This document shows positions 33,301 through 43,904 of a DNA stretch of 64,000 nucleotides, one piece after another. The notes beneath the pieces are model-generated. The model was not told the origin of the DNA. It searched no databases and worked only from the letters and a program-made list of their open reading frames with translations. Position 1 is the first letter of the stretch. Each line of letters starts with the position of its first letter. Made by a program: the position numbers and the translations under genes. This DNA comes from Mycobacterium paraffinicum. GTDB lineage: Bacteria; Actinomycetota; Actinomycetes; Mycobacteriales; Mycobacteriaceae. The stretch is taken from positions 1 through 64,000 of the forward strand of contig NZ_MPNT01000019.1 in the NCBI RefSeq assembly GCF_001907675.1, written 5' to 3'.

Positions 33301-33411
33301 CCGATCGTCGGCAAAACGAAAGCCGTGCCAGCTGACCCCGGTCGTGGCCTGTACGTCACTGACCGGATGGTGGCGCCGGTGCAGATCGCGTTCCCGGCGA
33401 GCGCCCATTGA
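30313..33411 (+). CDS. eccCb: EccCb: three FtsK/SpoIIIE ATPase domains of split EccC
   Basis: 1032 residues, the motor and substrate receptor of the ESX system. Domain 1 has Walker A GTTGSGKS (138-145) and Walker B ending D251-E252. Domain 2 has GMGQSGKT (502-509) but D614-G615 at Walker B, so the catalytic Glu is missing. Domain 3 has GRPECGLSS (822-830), where the Walker Lys is replaced by Leu; this last domain binds the Esx C-terminal signal in known systems. ATG 30313 has a perfect AAGGAGG site inside the end of eccCa. The stop overlaps the next TTG start. Confidence 0.95.
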   Translation: MTTEFTLHVKRDGAYDEEGFFALPDTLDTASAVAFARKMARYHADSRVTQSSTAAASKVVDLYEILGHADPGDIDVEEAWAATRLGPPLQDDEGELQWGREWMRFPIGIDPRNGQPVALDLKETHEFEGMGHHVVVVGTTGSGKSVFLTALITSACLTHSPDSLKVAVFDFKGSALAHLVAGFPHCVAAMSNLRNDRLWIVRMEDVLYGEMERRKSWLDRAGVSDIAEYEYLRIHKKEKLRPMPHLLLIVDEFTQMFAEHDGAKAVMDEVGRQGRSQGLRLVMGSQRLGHQMQGGIMSNIPVRVALRTVGDTDSHEVLGSDEANHLPKKPAGAGLLKVGANKNLTRFQTAFVLKSYVPPQRAAAAAARQEAGYLEPQEFQAVGMPALQMARDGEGEQTKIPEPRAIIGADGRTVKQVQATVDCLNRLNLPPLQAMWLPPLQPVPADELVRRLRGQPWDVDYGSAQSELSRLMFPVGIEDRPRDHRQLVYAPNLAEGNCAVIGMGQSGKTVAIATMISGAALLYHPRRLQFYVIALSGPDLNLVAGLPHVGGFAREVDPEQVKRIIAEMLALIDQREQAFTKLGLTLTKLRERKFGGVPGEVPQDSFGDVFLVIDGWPTFVKNWELLVSDVERILAKGPDVGVHAIVSTSGWVANKFPSGMTKNFTSNVELKLGDNDDMTVNNVKVARDVPFGEQKMFLDEEDDTGGEVEQVNVVKIRGRGTTMEGYHFQAGLPEITVQGRRADVAAAVEPIQRLAGPDSAAARVRMLPKIVGIDEVFAQWEQREHGPGGVDWSGVVPFGISEIGLEPAVANFAATPHLLLTGRPECGLSSGLATVAQAVMRVYGPEQAQIYVVDPHNELLRVVEGEHLGAYVFREDQVRALGDSLGAILTERMPMTDLSQAELAAGTRRWSGPEIFVFIDREETLASWDTGGFVAGTGYPLGPLARFIARGKEVGLHLVVSRRIAQWGRTLTNPIIGELLKAKAPVVVMDGDPDEGPIVGKTKAVPADPGRGLYVTDRMVAPVQIAFPASAH

Positions 33412-33824
33412 GCGAGGATGACCCCGCGTGGCTGCTCGTCCACGCGGTGGAACAAGCCCGCTTAGAACAGGGGTTGTCCAAACATGATCTGGCACGCCTG
33501 GCGCGCGTGGCGCGGCCTACGATCTCGCGGCTGATCAACCATGGCATGGTCCCGTCTCGTGCGGCCACGCTGGATAGGATCGGCTCGGCGCTGGGCTGGG
33601 AGGCCGGGACGTGTGCGGCCTTGTTGGCCGGCCAACCCCTACCGGGTCCACGCGCGCCGGTGACTCGCTCGGCCCAGCTCGTCGCAGCGCGGCTCACCGA
33701 GATTGCCGAGGAGGCGCGGTCGGCCGCCGGTGCTGCCGAGCAGTCGATTCTGCGGCTGAAAACCATCGAGGAGCGTGCGCGTGCGGCTGCGCAGTTCGTG
33801 CTGGGCGGTTCAGTAGCTGATTAA
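33408..33824 (+). CDS. XRE-family regulator within the ESX operon
   Basis: 138 residues from TTG 33408 (TTGA overlap with eccCb). Residues about 8-70 form a helix-turn-helix (QGLSKHDLARLARVARPTISRLINHG...). The second half is an Ala/Arg-rich helix that may dimerise. A regulator embedded between eccCb and pe is unusual and would be made in step with the motor, suggesting feedback control of the operon. Its TLDRIGSALGWEAG segment resembles that of the XRE protein at 47610. Confidence 0.8.
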   Translation: MSEDDPAWLLVHAVEQARLEQGLSKHDLARLARVARPTISRLINHGMVPSRAATLDRIGSALGWEAGTCAALLAGQPLPGPRAPVTRSAQLVAARLTEIAEEARSAAGAAEQSILRLKTIEERARAAAQFVLGGSVAD

Positions 33825-34060
33825 GCGGTCGATCTGGACCGATTCATGCGTCGGCATGGGCCTTTGTCGCTCGGTGATGCGTGGCGGTATTTCGCCAGGT
33901 GAGCGGCGCCGTAGAGGGTGTCGGGAAACAGGGGGTGTTGCCTTGTGTGGAATGTCGGAGGTTTGGTTGCCGGTGTCCCTGGGGGCGGTTATCGTCGCAT
34001 CAAACGGCGGCTTTATTGCTCGTGGGGCGAATGGGATATGTGGACAGGGGTGGGATTGCA

Positions 34061-34357
34061 ATGATGTTCATTGAGGCGCCGGCGCTGGCGGCGCAGGCAG
34101 CATCAGAGGGCGCAGGCGGGGCGACCACGGCGGCCACTCTTGCCGCTGGGGCACCAGCGATGGGCGCTGTGCTGCCGATGGGCGGCGAGGAAGTGTCGGC
34201 AATGTTCGCTCAAGCTATCGCCGCGCACGGCGCGCAGTTCTTGGCGGCAGGTGCTCTAGGTGTGGCTCAGCGGGAGGCGTTCGCAGCCACCGTGGCTACG
34301 TCGGCGGCCACCTACACCGCTATGGATGCGGTCGGCAAGGCGCTGCTGTCGCTGTAG
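34061..34357 (+). CDS. PE family protein
   Basis: 98 residues: a helical hairpin without the exact PE dipeptide start (MMFIEAPALAAQAASEG), Ala-rich, ending in Y85-TAM-D89, an exact YxxxD type VII export signal. It is followed 15 bases later by a PPE gene, the canonical pe-ppe pair that forms a heterodimer escorted by EspG. ATG 34061 or 34064 could be used; an AGGGG site lies about 10 bases upstream. The 236 bases before it (33825-34060) carry no gene. Confidence 0.88.
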   Translation: MMFIEAPALAAQAASEGAGGATTAATLAAGAPAMGAVLPMGGEEVSAMFAQAIAAHGAQFLAAGALGVAQREAFAATVATSAATYTAMDAVGKALLSL

Positions 34358-34372
34358 CGCGGCGGTGCACTG

Positions 34373-35854
34373 ATGTACTGGGGTATCCCACCAGAGATCA
34401 ACGCATTTCGGTTGACCAGGATGGGCGCGGGTCCAACGGCGCACGTCCCACAGATCACCGCCTACACGGCTGCTGCGGCCACGCACTTCGAGCAAGGGAT
34501 GCAGCAGTCGGTGACCGCGATCGCGACCGCGCCGGTTTTCCAGGGCTCTGGCGGAATGGGGATGCTCGATAGTGCCACGCCGATGGCGGCCTGGCAGCAG
34601 ACCGCCGGGCTGCATGCAGAGACTGCGGCGGCCACCATCCAAACTGGGTTGACTGCGTACAGCGCGGCCGTGTCCGCGACCATTCCTCATGAAGTGGTGG
34701 TGGCCAACCGGGTCCGCGAGGCCACTTTGGAATCAACAAATTTCATGGGGATCAACACCCCAGCGATCGCCGAGGCGAATGCTGAATATGGGGAGTATTG
34801 GTCGCAGAACGCCGGGGCCATGGTCGGCTACTTGGGCGCTATGGCCCCTGTCGTGAGCGCGCTGACCGTTCCCTTGCCGACGTTGCCTGATATGAGCAAT
34901 CCGCTGGGGGCGACGGCCGGCTTGGCAGGGTTGGTCGGCGACGGGGTTGGTGCTGGCGTGCAGGCCTTAGGGTCGGGCATTAGCGCCGGTGGGGGAGTGG
35001 TGTCGGCTGGCAGTGGGATCAGCACAGGCGTGGCCACTGGGATCTCGAGCGGCGTGTTCAACGGCACGGGAGCAGGCGTGCAGGCCGCAGGGTCGCCCAC
35101 TGGTGGGCAAACCCCGGCACCGCAGCCAGCGACCACCGGCACGACCGCGGGGCAGGGCGTGCCCGCAACGACGGGCACCGGCCAGGGCGTCACGAGTAAC
35201 GCGCCGCAGGGAAAAGCTCCACCGTTGCAGGCGGGTCAAGGCGGTCAGCCGCCCCTGGAAGAGTCTGGACAGTCGTTGCTCGGCCAACTCACCCAGGCGC
35301 CAACCGAAATGATGAGTTCGCTCAGTTCACCACTGGAGTCACTGGGGCAGCTCCCGTCGAGTGCCAGTGGCCAACTAAGCGGCCTGATGGGCCCGTTGTC
35401 GGCGCTGACCGGTGGAATGTCCGGTGGATTGGGTGGGCCCCCAGCCGGGGGAGCACCGGGATTCAGCGCAGCCAGTGCACCGTGGTCGGGACTAAGTGGC
35501 GCCAACGGCGGCTTCGCCGGGGGCGCGTCAGCGGTTGCCGCGGCGTTGACGAAACCGTCTGCTGGCGGGCTAGGTGGGCCTGTGGGCGTGCCGGGCGGCT
35601 GGTGGGCCGACGTGGCTGATGGCGCTGAAACAGACGAGCAACCGGCTGCGGGACTGCGAAGCGGCGCGGCAGCGGGCAGAGGAGCCATGGCGCCCGGAAT
35701 GTATGGACCCATGGCGGCAACGGGGCGCTCCGGACGCGGCAGTGAATATGCCGATGTCAGCGAGCAGGATAAGACGATCACGCTACCGGCCTCCGCGCAT
35801 GCGGCGCCGGTGCTCACGTCTGAGGGCGTGGTCCACGTCGGGCAGGGAGGATAA
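34373..35854 (+). CDS. PPE family protein
   Basis: 493 residues. GIPPEINAFRL at the N-terminus carries the Pro6-Pro7-Glu8 signature. The first about 180 residues are the helical PPE domain, including YWSQNAGAM in place of the usual WxxxAAAM-type motif, and a tip region for EspG binding. The C-terminal 300 residues are Gly/Ala/Ser/Pro-rich, closing with a short conserved-looking tail (DKTITLPASAHAAPV). Exported as a dimer with the upstream PE protein, probably to the cell surface. Confidence 0.9.
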   Translation: MYWGIPPEINAFRLTRMGAGPTAHVPQITAYTAAAATHFEQGMQQSVTAIATAPVFQGSGGMGMLDSATPMAAWQQTAGLHAETAAATIQTGLTAYSAAVSATIPHEVVVANRVREATLESTNFMGINTPAIAEANAEYGEYWSQNAGAMVGYLGAMAPVVSALTVPLPTLPDMSNPLGATAGLAGLVGDGVGAGVQALGSGISAGGGVVSAGSGISTGVATGISSGVFNGTGAGVQAAGSPTGGQTPAPQPATTGTTAGQGVPATTGTGQGVTSNAPQGKAPPLQAGQGGQPPLEESGQSLLGQLTQAPTEMMSSLSSPLESLGQLPSSASGQLSGLMGPLSALTGGMSGGLGGPPAGGAPGFSAASAPWSGLSGANGGFAGGASAVAAALTKPSAGGLGGPVGVPGGWWADVADGAETDEQPAAGLRSGAAAGRGAMAPGMYGPMAATGRSGRGSEYADVSEQDKTITLPASAHAAPVLTSEGVVHVGQGG

Positions 35855-35932
35855 CTCCCGGCAGGGGCCCGGGTCATTGCTGAACTGATCGAACCAGCGG
35901 TAACCACTTGCTAGTGAAGGAGATACACCATC

Positions 35933-36235
35933 ATGGCGTTGAACGCCGATGTCGCCCAGATGCTTTCGGGCGCAAGTCAATTGTCGAACATTCAACAAGA
36001 GGTGCTGTCGGCGTTGGGCCGTTATGTCACCATGAACCAGAACCTCACCGGTACTGGGTTTAGTGGTGATGCGGCGCTGGCCTCCATGGCCACCACCGAG
36101 GACATCAACCGGACCGGCCAACAGGTCAGCCAGCGGTTTCAGAGCGTCATCGACATAATGAAGCGCTCGGCGCACCAGTACCAAGAAACGAACGCGCAGA
36201 ACCGCGCGGCGCTGGGCTCCATCCAGTCGACCTGA
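35933..36235 (+). CDS. EsxB-like WXG100 protein with FSG in place of WXG
   Basis: A 100-residue helical-hairpin protein of Esx size, with a strong AAGGAG ribosome site. At the turn, where WXG is expected, it reads F43-S-G45. The C-terminal tail has HQYQETNAQN, which lacks a strict YxxxD/E (Asn at the fourth position). It is paired with the EsxA-like gene 48 bases downstream; the heterodimer would be the main ESX-P substrate, with EccCb domain 3 as receptor. Confidence 0.88.
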   Translation: MALNADVAQMLSGASQLSNIQQEVLSALGRYVTMNQNLTGTGFSGDAALASMATTEDINRTGQQVSQRFQSVIDIMKRSAHQYQETNAQNRAALGSIQST

Positions 36236-36283
36236 CCGCGGCCAATCTTTCAGACATCGAACGACTTTCAGAGGAGAATGGTT

Positions 36284-36577
36284 ATGGATTCAATGCGTTA
36301 CGACCACGCCATGATCGCCGATCACGTGTCGGCCCAGGCGCAGCTGGTCGCTCACATGAACGATCTGCGTACCCGGGCCATGGGAACAATCAACCAGGTC
36401 GCCACAGTCTGGACGCAGCATGGTTCTGACGCTGCCCAGGTCGCCATGCACGAGATCGATCAGGCGTTCCAGGCGGTGTTCACCACGATCGAGCGCCATG
36501 GACAGGCCCAGGGGCACGCGTCGACGAATGCGCTGGGCACCGACCACGCGGTCCAGGCTGGTTTCCGGGGCTTGTGA
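36284..36577 (+). CDS. EsxA-like WXG100-family protein
   Basis: 97 residues from ATG 36284, chosen because GAGGAG lies 7 bases upstream (ATG 36278 is too close to it). The two-helix Esx fold is evident, with W43-TQH-G47 at the turn (one extra spacing of two residues compared with WXG). Partner of the preceding EsxB-like protein. The stop overlaps espG by 4 bases. Confidence 0.87.
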   Translation: MDSMRYDHAMIADHVSAQAQLVAHMNDLRTRAMGTINQVATVWTQHGSDAAQVAMHEIDQAFQAVFTTIERHGQAQGHASTNALGTDHAVQAGFRGL

Positions 36578-37515
36578 CCGAGACCGGAACCGCGGTTGCA
36601 GCGCGGCTGTCGACCACGTCGGAAGGTTTGTGGTTGACAGCCGCGCTTTGCGGTGTGGCTCAATTGCCACCTGCCCTCAAGATCCGGCCCATTGGGGCGG
36701 TGCAGGCCACCATCGCGGCTCACCCCGGGATGGAGGTGCTCGAAAACGCGGGGATTTGTCAGGGCGGCGAGGTTGACCCCAGCGTGGCCTCTTGGGTGCG
36801 GGCCTTGGGGCGTCCCGACGTCGAGATTGACGTGACGATTACCCGCCCCGAGATCCGACCGGAGCGGCTTGAAGGCCCACCAGCGGTCTTCACCGCCCCG
36901 GAGGACGCGATTGAGGCCGCCGAGGCGCTGGCACGGTGGTACGCCCAGCGGCCTCCCCAGCGAGTTGTGACATTGTGCCGGCGCGATAACGCGTGGGTGG
37001 CCGCCGCGCGGCTCTGGCGCCCGGGCCAAGACACCAGCGATGAGGTTGTGGTCACCCCGCTGGGTGGGACCGAGATCGCGCACGTCGTCGTCGACACGAT
37101 AGGGCCGGCCGACCCGGCCCAATTCCACGGCATCAATAGCGAAGCAGCGGTACTCAATACAGTTCTGTCGGCCTGGCAGGCCAACCCCGCCATCGACATC
37201 ATCGCGGGCCTCGTAGAGGTTGGACTTTCAGTTCCCCAGGCGCGGCTAGTCGAAGCGGTCGCCGACCGGGGCACCACCCGCGCGGTTATCGGCGCGGCCG
37301 AATTCTCTATCAGTGGCCCGGCGCGGGCGCCGATGGCGGTGACCGTGGCTGACACCTTGATCGGCCGCGTCGTTGTCAGCAACAGCGTTGGTCCTGACGG
37401 CAGGCAATGGACCACACTGCTGCCCGGCGCCGATCACGCAATCCACACGGCTGTGGTCGAGCTGCTCGAAACTTTGCCCTCGGGACGCGGCTGGGCGACT
37501 CATCAGCGGACATAA
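36574..37515 (+). CDS. espG: EspG: PE/PPE-specific export chaperone
   Basis: 313 residues, from GTG 36574 overlapping the EsxA-like stop. EspG-family features are a start of the LWLTAALCGVAQLPPAL type, a beta-sheet core with DVEIDVTITRPE, and an alternation of strands and helices through RTTRAVIGAAEF. EspG binds the tip of PPE proteins in the cytosol, keeps PE-PPE dimers soluble and delivers them to the cognate EccC. Its presence beside pe-ppe and esx genes shows that this ESX handles PE/PPE substrates. Confidence 0.9.
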   Translation: MTETGTAVAARLSTTSEGLWLTAALCGVAQLPPALKIRPIGAVQATIAAHPGMEVLENAGICQGGEVDPSVASWVRALGRPDVEIDVTITRPEIRPERLEGPPAVFTAPEDAIEAAEALARWYAQRPPQRVVTLCRRDNAWVAAARLWRPGQDTSDEVVVTPLGGTEIAHVVVDTIGPADPAQFHGINSEAAVLNTVLSAWQANPAIDIIAGLVEVGLSVPQARLVEAVADRGTTRAVIGAAEFSISGPARAPMAVTVADTLIGRVVVSNSVGPDGRQWTTLLPGADHAIHTAVVELLETLPSGRGWATHQRT

Positions 37516-37644
37516 AATTTCGATACAGGCGAATATGGTGTCCGTTGTAGACGGATGAAAACCGTGGTTGTTACTGTCGCGCTGTGGCCAAATTATGTGG
37601 CGCTAAGCGAAATTCGAATACGTCTGGTGACGAGGGGACACGGT

Positions 37645-39165
37645 ATGACAAGTCCGCATGAGCGTGAGGAACGCGACTTTTTCAATGGCCTGGCGGCAGG
37701 TCCGCCGCCCGAGACGCAGCCCGCGCCAGGCGCAGTTGAGCCCAGCCATCCCAACAACAGCGGCGAACCGACGAGCGATGATGGGCGGCCGCGGTTTTCA
37801 CCCCCGGAGGCCGCTCTTGGGCTCCCCGCCCAGGATGCGACGCCGGCGCCGTCTTCGGCGCCCCAACAAGCCCCGGGTTGGCAGCCGCCGCGGTTTTCGC
37901 CCCCGGAGGGCACCTTGGCACCCCAGGGCCAAGACACCCCTCCGCCACCTCCGTGGGCGCAGCAGGCCGGTCCCCATCAGCAGGGGACGCCCAGCGAAAG
38001 CTACGGTTCCTCAAGTCAATTGGGCCGCCCACCGCAGGGAGTGTCGGAGGCGGCGCTCGGTGGGCGTCACGGCGCACCGCAGCCAGCCGGTCACGCAGAT
38101 CCCAGCCAGGTTGCGCGTCCGTATCCGCCGGCAGAAGAACATGGTTGGCGTGCGCCAACACCCCAACCGTCGCCTCGCACCGCGGGCACGCCACGGTCTT
38201 CGGACGCGCTGCGAGAGCACCTGCGCGCCACGGACTTGATTGCCCCACACAAGGAGGCGCCATCCAAGGGGTGGCGCAGGGCGTTGCTCAAGGTTTCTGG
38301 TGGGCTGATTAACGTCGGTGAGTCCAGCGACGAGCGCACAGTGCGTGGCCTCAAGGCTGCGATCGGGGCCAATTTGCGTGGCACTTATACCGTCGTGGTG
38401 CTTGGTGGCAAGGGCGGTTCGGGCAAGACCGCGATGACTGTCGCGACCGCCAGTGAGTTTGCACGCAATCGTAACGACCAAGTGGTCGCTGTCGACGCCG
38501 ATCCGGCACAGGCCGCAAATTTGGCGGCTCGGGTGGATCCCAAGGCGTCATCGCTGCGTGCGATTAACGACGACCTTAATCTTCATCGCTACGCCGATGT
38601 TGGGGCCTTGACGGGCCACAACCAAGTTGGTTTAGACGTTGTGGCTTCCCCGCGCCATGGAGGCGCTCGCGGGGAGGGGTTGACCGCTGATGAGTTCAGC
38701 AAGGGCCATATGCGTCTACAACGGTTCTACAGTGTGCTTTTCGTTGACTGCGGTGTCGATCTCGAACACGAGGTGATGAAGGGTGTGTTCGAGCGCGCCG
38801 ATGCGGTGTTGATGGTGGCCTCGGCCGTCCCGGACGGCGCCGAAGGCGCGAGCACCAATTTCGAGTGGTTGCGCGACGAAGGCTATCACCAGTTGCTGTC
38901 GCGAACAGTGTTGGTGATCAACCACATTCGCCCGGCGCGCAATCGGAAGGATCGTAAGGAGGCGGCCAAACTGGTCGCCACACTCAGGGAGCATTTCGGG
39001 AGCTGGGTCAAAAACGATCGCATTATCGAGGTACCCTTTGACCCCCACATCGCCTCGGCGGGCGAGTTGGACCTTCGAAGGGTCAACCCTAAGACCGCCA
39101 GGGCGGTGCTTAAGACCGCCGCCGCATTGGCGGCAGGGTTCTCGACAGCGGCCGATGCCCGATGA
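37645..39165 (+). CDS. EspI-like MinD/ParA ATPase with Pro-rich N-terminus
   Basis: 506 residues from ATG 37645. Residues 1-190 are disordered, rich in Pro, Gln and Gly, with the unit RFSPPE repeated near 51 and 82. The C-terminal 270 residues form a MinD/ParA-type ATPase: GGKGGSGKT Walker A (about 255), VDADPAQAAN and LFVDCGVDLEH. EspI in ESX-1 shuts secretion down when ATP is low. The gene lies between espG and eccD, as in ESX-1. The stop overlaps eccD by 4 bases. Confidence 0.87.
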   Translation: MTSPHEREERDFFNGLAAGPPPETQPAPGAVEPSHPNNSGEPTSDDGRPRFSPPEAALGLPAQDATPAPSSAPQQAPGWQPPRFSPPEGTLAPQGQDTPPPPPWAQQAGPHQQGTPSESYGSSSQLGRPPQGVSEAALGGRHGAPQPAGHADPSQVARPYPPAEEHGWRAPTPQPSPRTAGTPRSSDALREHLRATDLIAPHKEAPSKGWRRALLKVSGGLINVGESSDERTVRGLKAAIGANLRGTYTVVVLGGKGGSGKTAMTVATASEFARNRNDQVVAVDADPAQAANLAARVDPKASSLRAINDDLNLHRYADVGALTGHNQVGLDVVASPRHGGARGEGLTADEFSKGHMRLQRFYSVLFVDCGVDLEHEVMKGVFERADAVLMVASAVPDGAEGASTNFEWLRDEGYHQLLSRTVLVINHIRPARNRKDRKEAAKLVATLREHFGSWVKNDRIIEVPFDPHIASAGELDLRRVNPKTARAVLKTAAALAAGFSTAADAR

Positions 39166-40657
39166 CCACCGCCAATTCCGCACAACAGGCGCCGGAAGTC
39201 CCTCGGCTGTGCAAGGTTCATTTGCTGGTCGGGGATGACACGCTCATCGATTACGTCCTGCCTGCTGGGGTGGCGTTGATTGCGGTGATCGAGGACCTCA
39301 TCCCGCGGGTCAATGCGATTCTCAAAGATCGCGGGCGGGCACCTCTTGATGACACGTTGACCTTTCAACTGTGCCGTGCAGACGCCACTCCGCTCGATCC
39401 GCAGCGATCCCTTGATGACAGCCGTGTCTACGACGGGGACTTGTTGTGTCTCTTGCCTACTGACGCCACCGAACGCTTCGCACCTGTCATTGAGGAGGTG
39501 TCGACGGCGCTGGCTCGTTCAGCACGCCAGCAGTTCGCCACAGTCGATGTCACGGTCGCGCGTCGGATAGCCGGGGGGCTTTTCGCAGCGCTGGTCGCGT
39601 GGGCCGAGGTGATGTTGGCGCAGTTGTGGTGGCAACAGCACGGCTGGCTGCCCGCGGCGGTGTCGTGGGGATTAGCCGCCGTTTTCTTGGTGTCGGCGAG
39701 GGCGGCGACGCGGGCACGAGATGAGCAGCGACGCCGATCGGCGGACTTCCTGGTGTGGTCGGCGCTGATTTGCGCCGGTGCAGGCGCGGCGATGTCGGTG
39801 CCGGGACCACCCGGTGGCTGGCATGTGGTGGCCGCGACGGCCACCGTGTTGGCCGGCGTGGCGGCATTGACGATGCTGACCGGCCGCTATCTGACTGTGT
39901 TTGCGGGGATGGCTGTGGTCGGGTTATCTGCGGGCGCGGTGGCGGCGATCCACGCCAGCGGTTGGCGAGTGCTGCCAGCGCATCTGGCGGTCGTCTTCTT
40001 GGTAGCGGACCTGGTGCTAGTGACGTTTGCAACCAGCATCGGGATCGTGGGGGCCGGAGTGCCCGGGCCATGGTTTCCTTCGGTCACTAACCGGGGGGTG
40101 TTTGAGACTCGAGAAGGCGCTGCCCTAAACACGGTGTCGCCGGTGGAGCGTCCGGGCAATGAAACCGTTGAGCAGATCGCGACGTGGGCTCGGCGCGGCA
40201 CCGCCATCGTGACGGGTCTGCTGGCTGGCGGCGCTGTGGTGTTGGTGGCGGCCGCGCGCTATGCAGTGATGCCCGAAACTGGCGGCGGGTGGCGGTTTTT
40301 GGCATTCACGTTGGGGATTTGCGCAATCTTTCTGCTCCGGGCGCGCTCGTTTGTTGATCGCAATCAATCGGTGATGCTGGCCGTTGGTGCGGTCGTCGCG
40401 GTAGCGGTGGTGATCGGACGATACGCAAGCGCTCCCAACCCGGCTTCGCCGGTTGTCACCCTGATATGTGTTGGCGCAGCGCTAATGTTGGCCGGGGCGG
40501 GCCTGCTTGGAGCGCTGGTGGTGCCCAATGCGCGGATCAGCGCACCGGTAAACCGCGCCGTCGAAGTCAGCGAGTACATTCTGCTGATTTTCGTTGTGCC
40601 ATGGGCGATCTGGCTGCTGAATCTGCTGTGGGTGGTACGAAATGCGGTCCACGGCTG

Positions 40658-40658
<1 letters not shown>
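39162..40658 (+). CDS. eccD: ESX membrane channel component EccD
   Basis: 498 residues. An N-terminal ubiquitin-like domain (about 15-100, CKVHLLVGDDTLIDYVLP...) is followed by about 11 transmembrane helices from residue 130 on. EccD dimers line the type VII inner-membrane complex. It overlaps espI-like (ATGA) and the mycP start (TGATG), so the three are translated as a unit. Confidence 0.95.
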
Positions 40659-42294
<1,636 letters not shown>

Positions 42295-42295
<1 letters not shown>

Positions 42296-43839
42296 TGAAG
42301 CAACGGTTTGTCTCGGCCCGTATCGCACCCCGCGCCGTGGTCACCGGCGAAGTGGTCGCAGGTCTGGTTGCGCTGGCACTGAGCGCCACGCTGGATTCGT
42401 GGCCGATCGCCGTCGCCAGCGGCGCCGCGACCGGACTGGTGATCTGTGTGCTGACCTTCCGGGAGCGCACCGTGTGGCAGTGGGCGTGGCGGGCCATGTC
42501 CTGGACGCGCCGCCGGGTGCGCAGACTCCAGCTGCCTCAACCGGTCGATGTCACCCTCAACGAGCACACAGTCGGTGTTGTGATCGACGGGCACACCGTG
42601 TCCACGATGATCACTGTGCTGGGCAAGCCTTACATCCCCACCCTATTGCACGCCGACCACACCAAAACACTTAATACCGTGCCGATTAGCGTAATCGCAC
42701 AAGAGATGCAGCGCTGCGGGTTGAGTGTTGATGTCGACATCATCTGCGAGGGCAGCCGCACAGCCAGAGACAACTATGCCGAACTGTATGAAGCGGCGCT
42801 ACGGGGGCTGCCGGCGGCCGGTCAGCGTAGCGTGACGTTGGTAGTCCGCTTCGATACGCGCAGCGACCGCATTCTGCCTGGACTGCTGTGGCGGCGAGAC
42901 ACGATCGGCGCGGCGGTGGCGGCTTCTCAGCGCATCACCAGAGCGCTGTGCCAAACAAACTGTCGTGCAAGGCTTTTGACCGCAGCGCAGATGAACGACG
43001 CGGTAGCGGCCAGCCTGGGTGGGCCCGAAAACGCGACAGCTTCTTACCAGGACCGCTGGACGAATCTGCAGCGCGGCGGGAAGGCCTATGTCACAGCGTA
43101 TTTCTTCAGCGCCAGTGACGTGCGCTCTGCTCAACTCGACGACGTGTGGGCCTACCAGAGCGACCACACGACCCTGGTGATCGCGTTGCGCAGCGATCCT
43201 GCCGGCGTGCGGGCTTCAGCCCTCGTCCGGTTGACCACCGTGCAACCGCTTGCCAGCTCGCCGCGGCTGGTGCTCAACCCGATGGCGGGCCGACAGTGGG
43301 AAGCGTTGGCGCTGACCTTGCCTGGGTGCAGGCGGCTGAGGTTGCCATCAACGCCAGTAACTACCGAACTCAACACAGCTGTCGTAGCCGGCGCATCGGG
43401 TGTTCTGCTGGGTGAACTGCGAGACGCTATGCTGTTGATGCCGATATCAGATCCCGCGGCCCCCACCCGAATTGCTCTGCACGCCGATGATGACCAGGCG
43501 GTGAAACGGCTGATTCGCCGGGCGGCCGCAGCAGGCGAACAGGTCGCCGTTTACGACCCCACTGGGCGTTGGACAATGACGTCTGCTTCCCCACGGATCT
43601 GGACGACGCGCGACGTCACAGCCCAGCCGCCACGTCCTCCGACGATGGTGGTACACAATGGTCGCGTCAACAACTACCCACCCGCGCGCACATCGATCAC
43701 GGTCGGCGATGTGCCCGCCAGCGCTGCACCCGATATCCGTATCGAACAGCGGGGCGAGCGAATCACCGTGAAAACACAGCGTTTTCGCACCACGTTGAGG
43801 TCTGTGACATTCCGCAACGAGGATGCTTATCTGCGGTAA
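42295..43839 (+). CDS. eccE: ESX membrane component EccE
   Basis: 514 residues. Two N-terminal transmembrane helices (about 13-33 and 37-53) precede a cytosolic/peripheral domain with the EccE pattern VDVTLNEHTVGVVIDGHTVSTMITVLG and a long C-terminal mixed domain. EccE sits at the periphery of the ESX core. The start overlaps the mycP stop by one base. Closes the ESX core operon; the next gene starts 65 bases later. Confidence 0.92.
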
Positions 43840-43904
43840 TCGATCCTCCCAATGTGGCTGACTTTGGTAGACGAATACCGGGGTGGGAGTGCACGATTGC
43901 GGGT

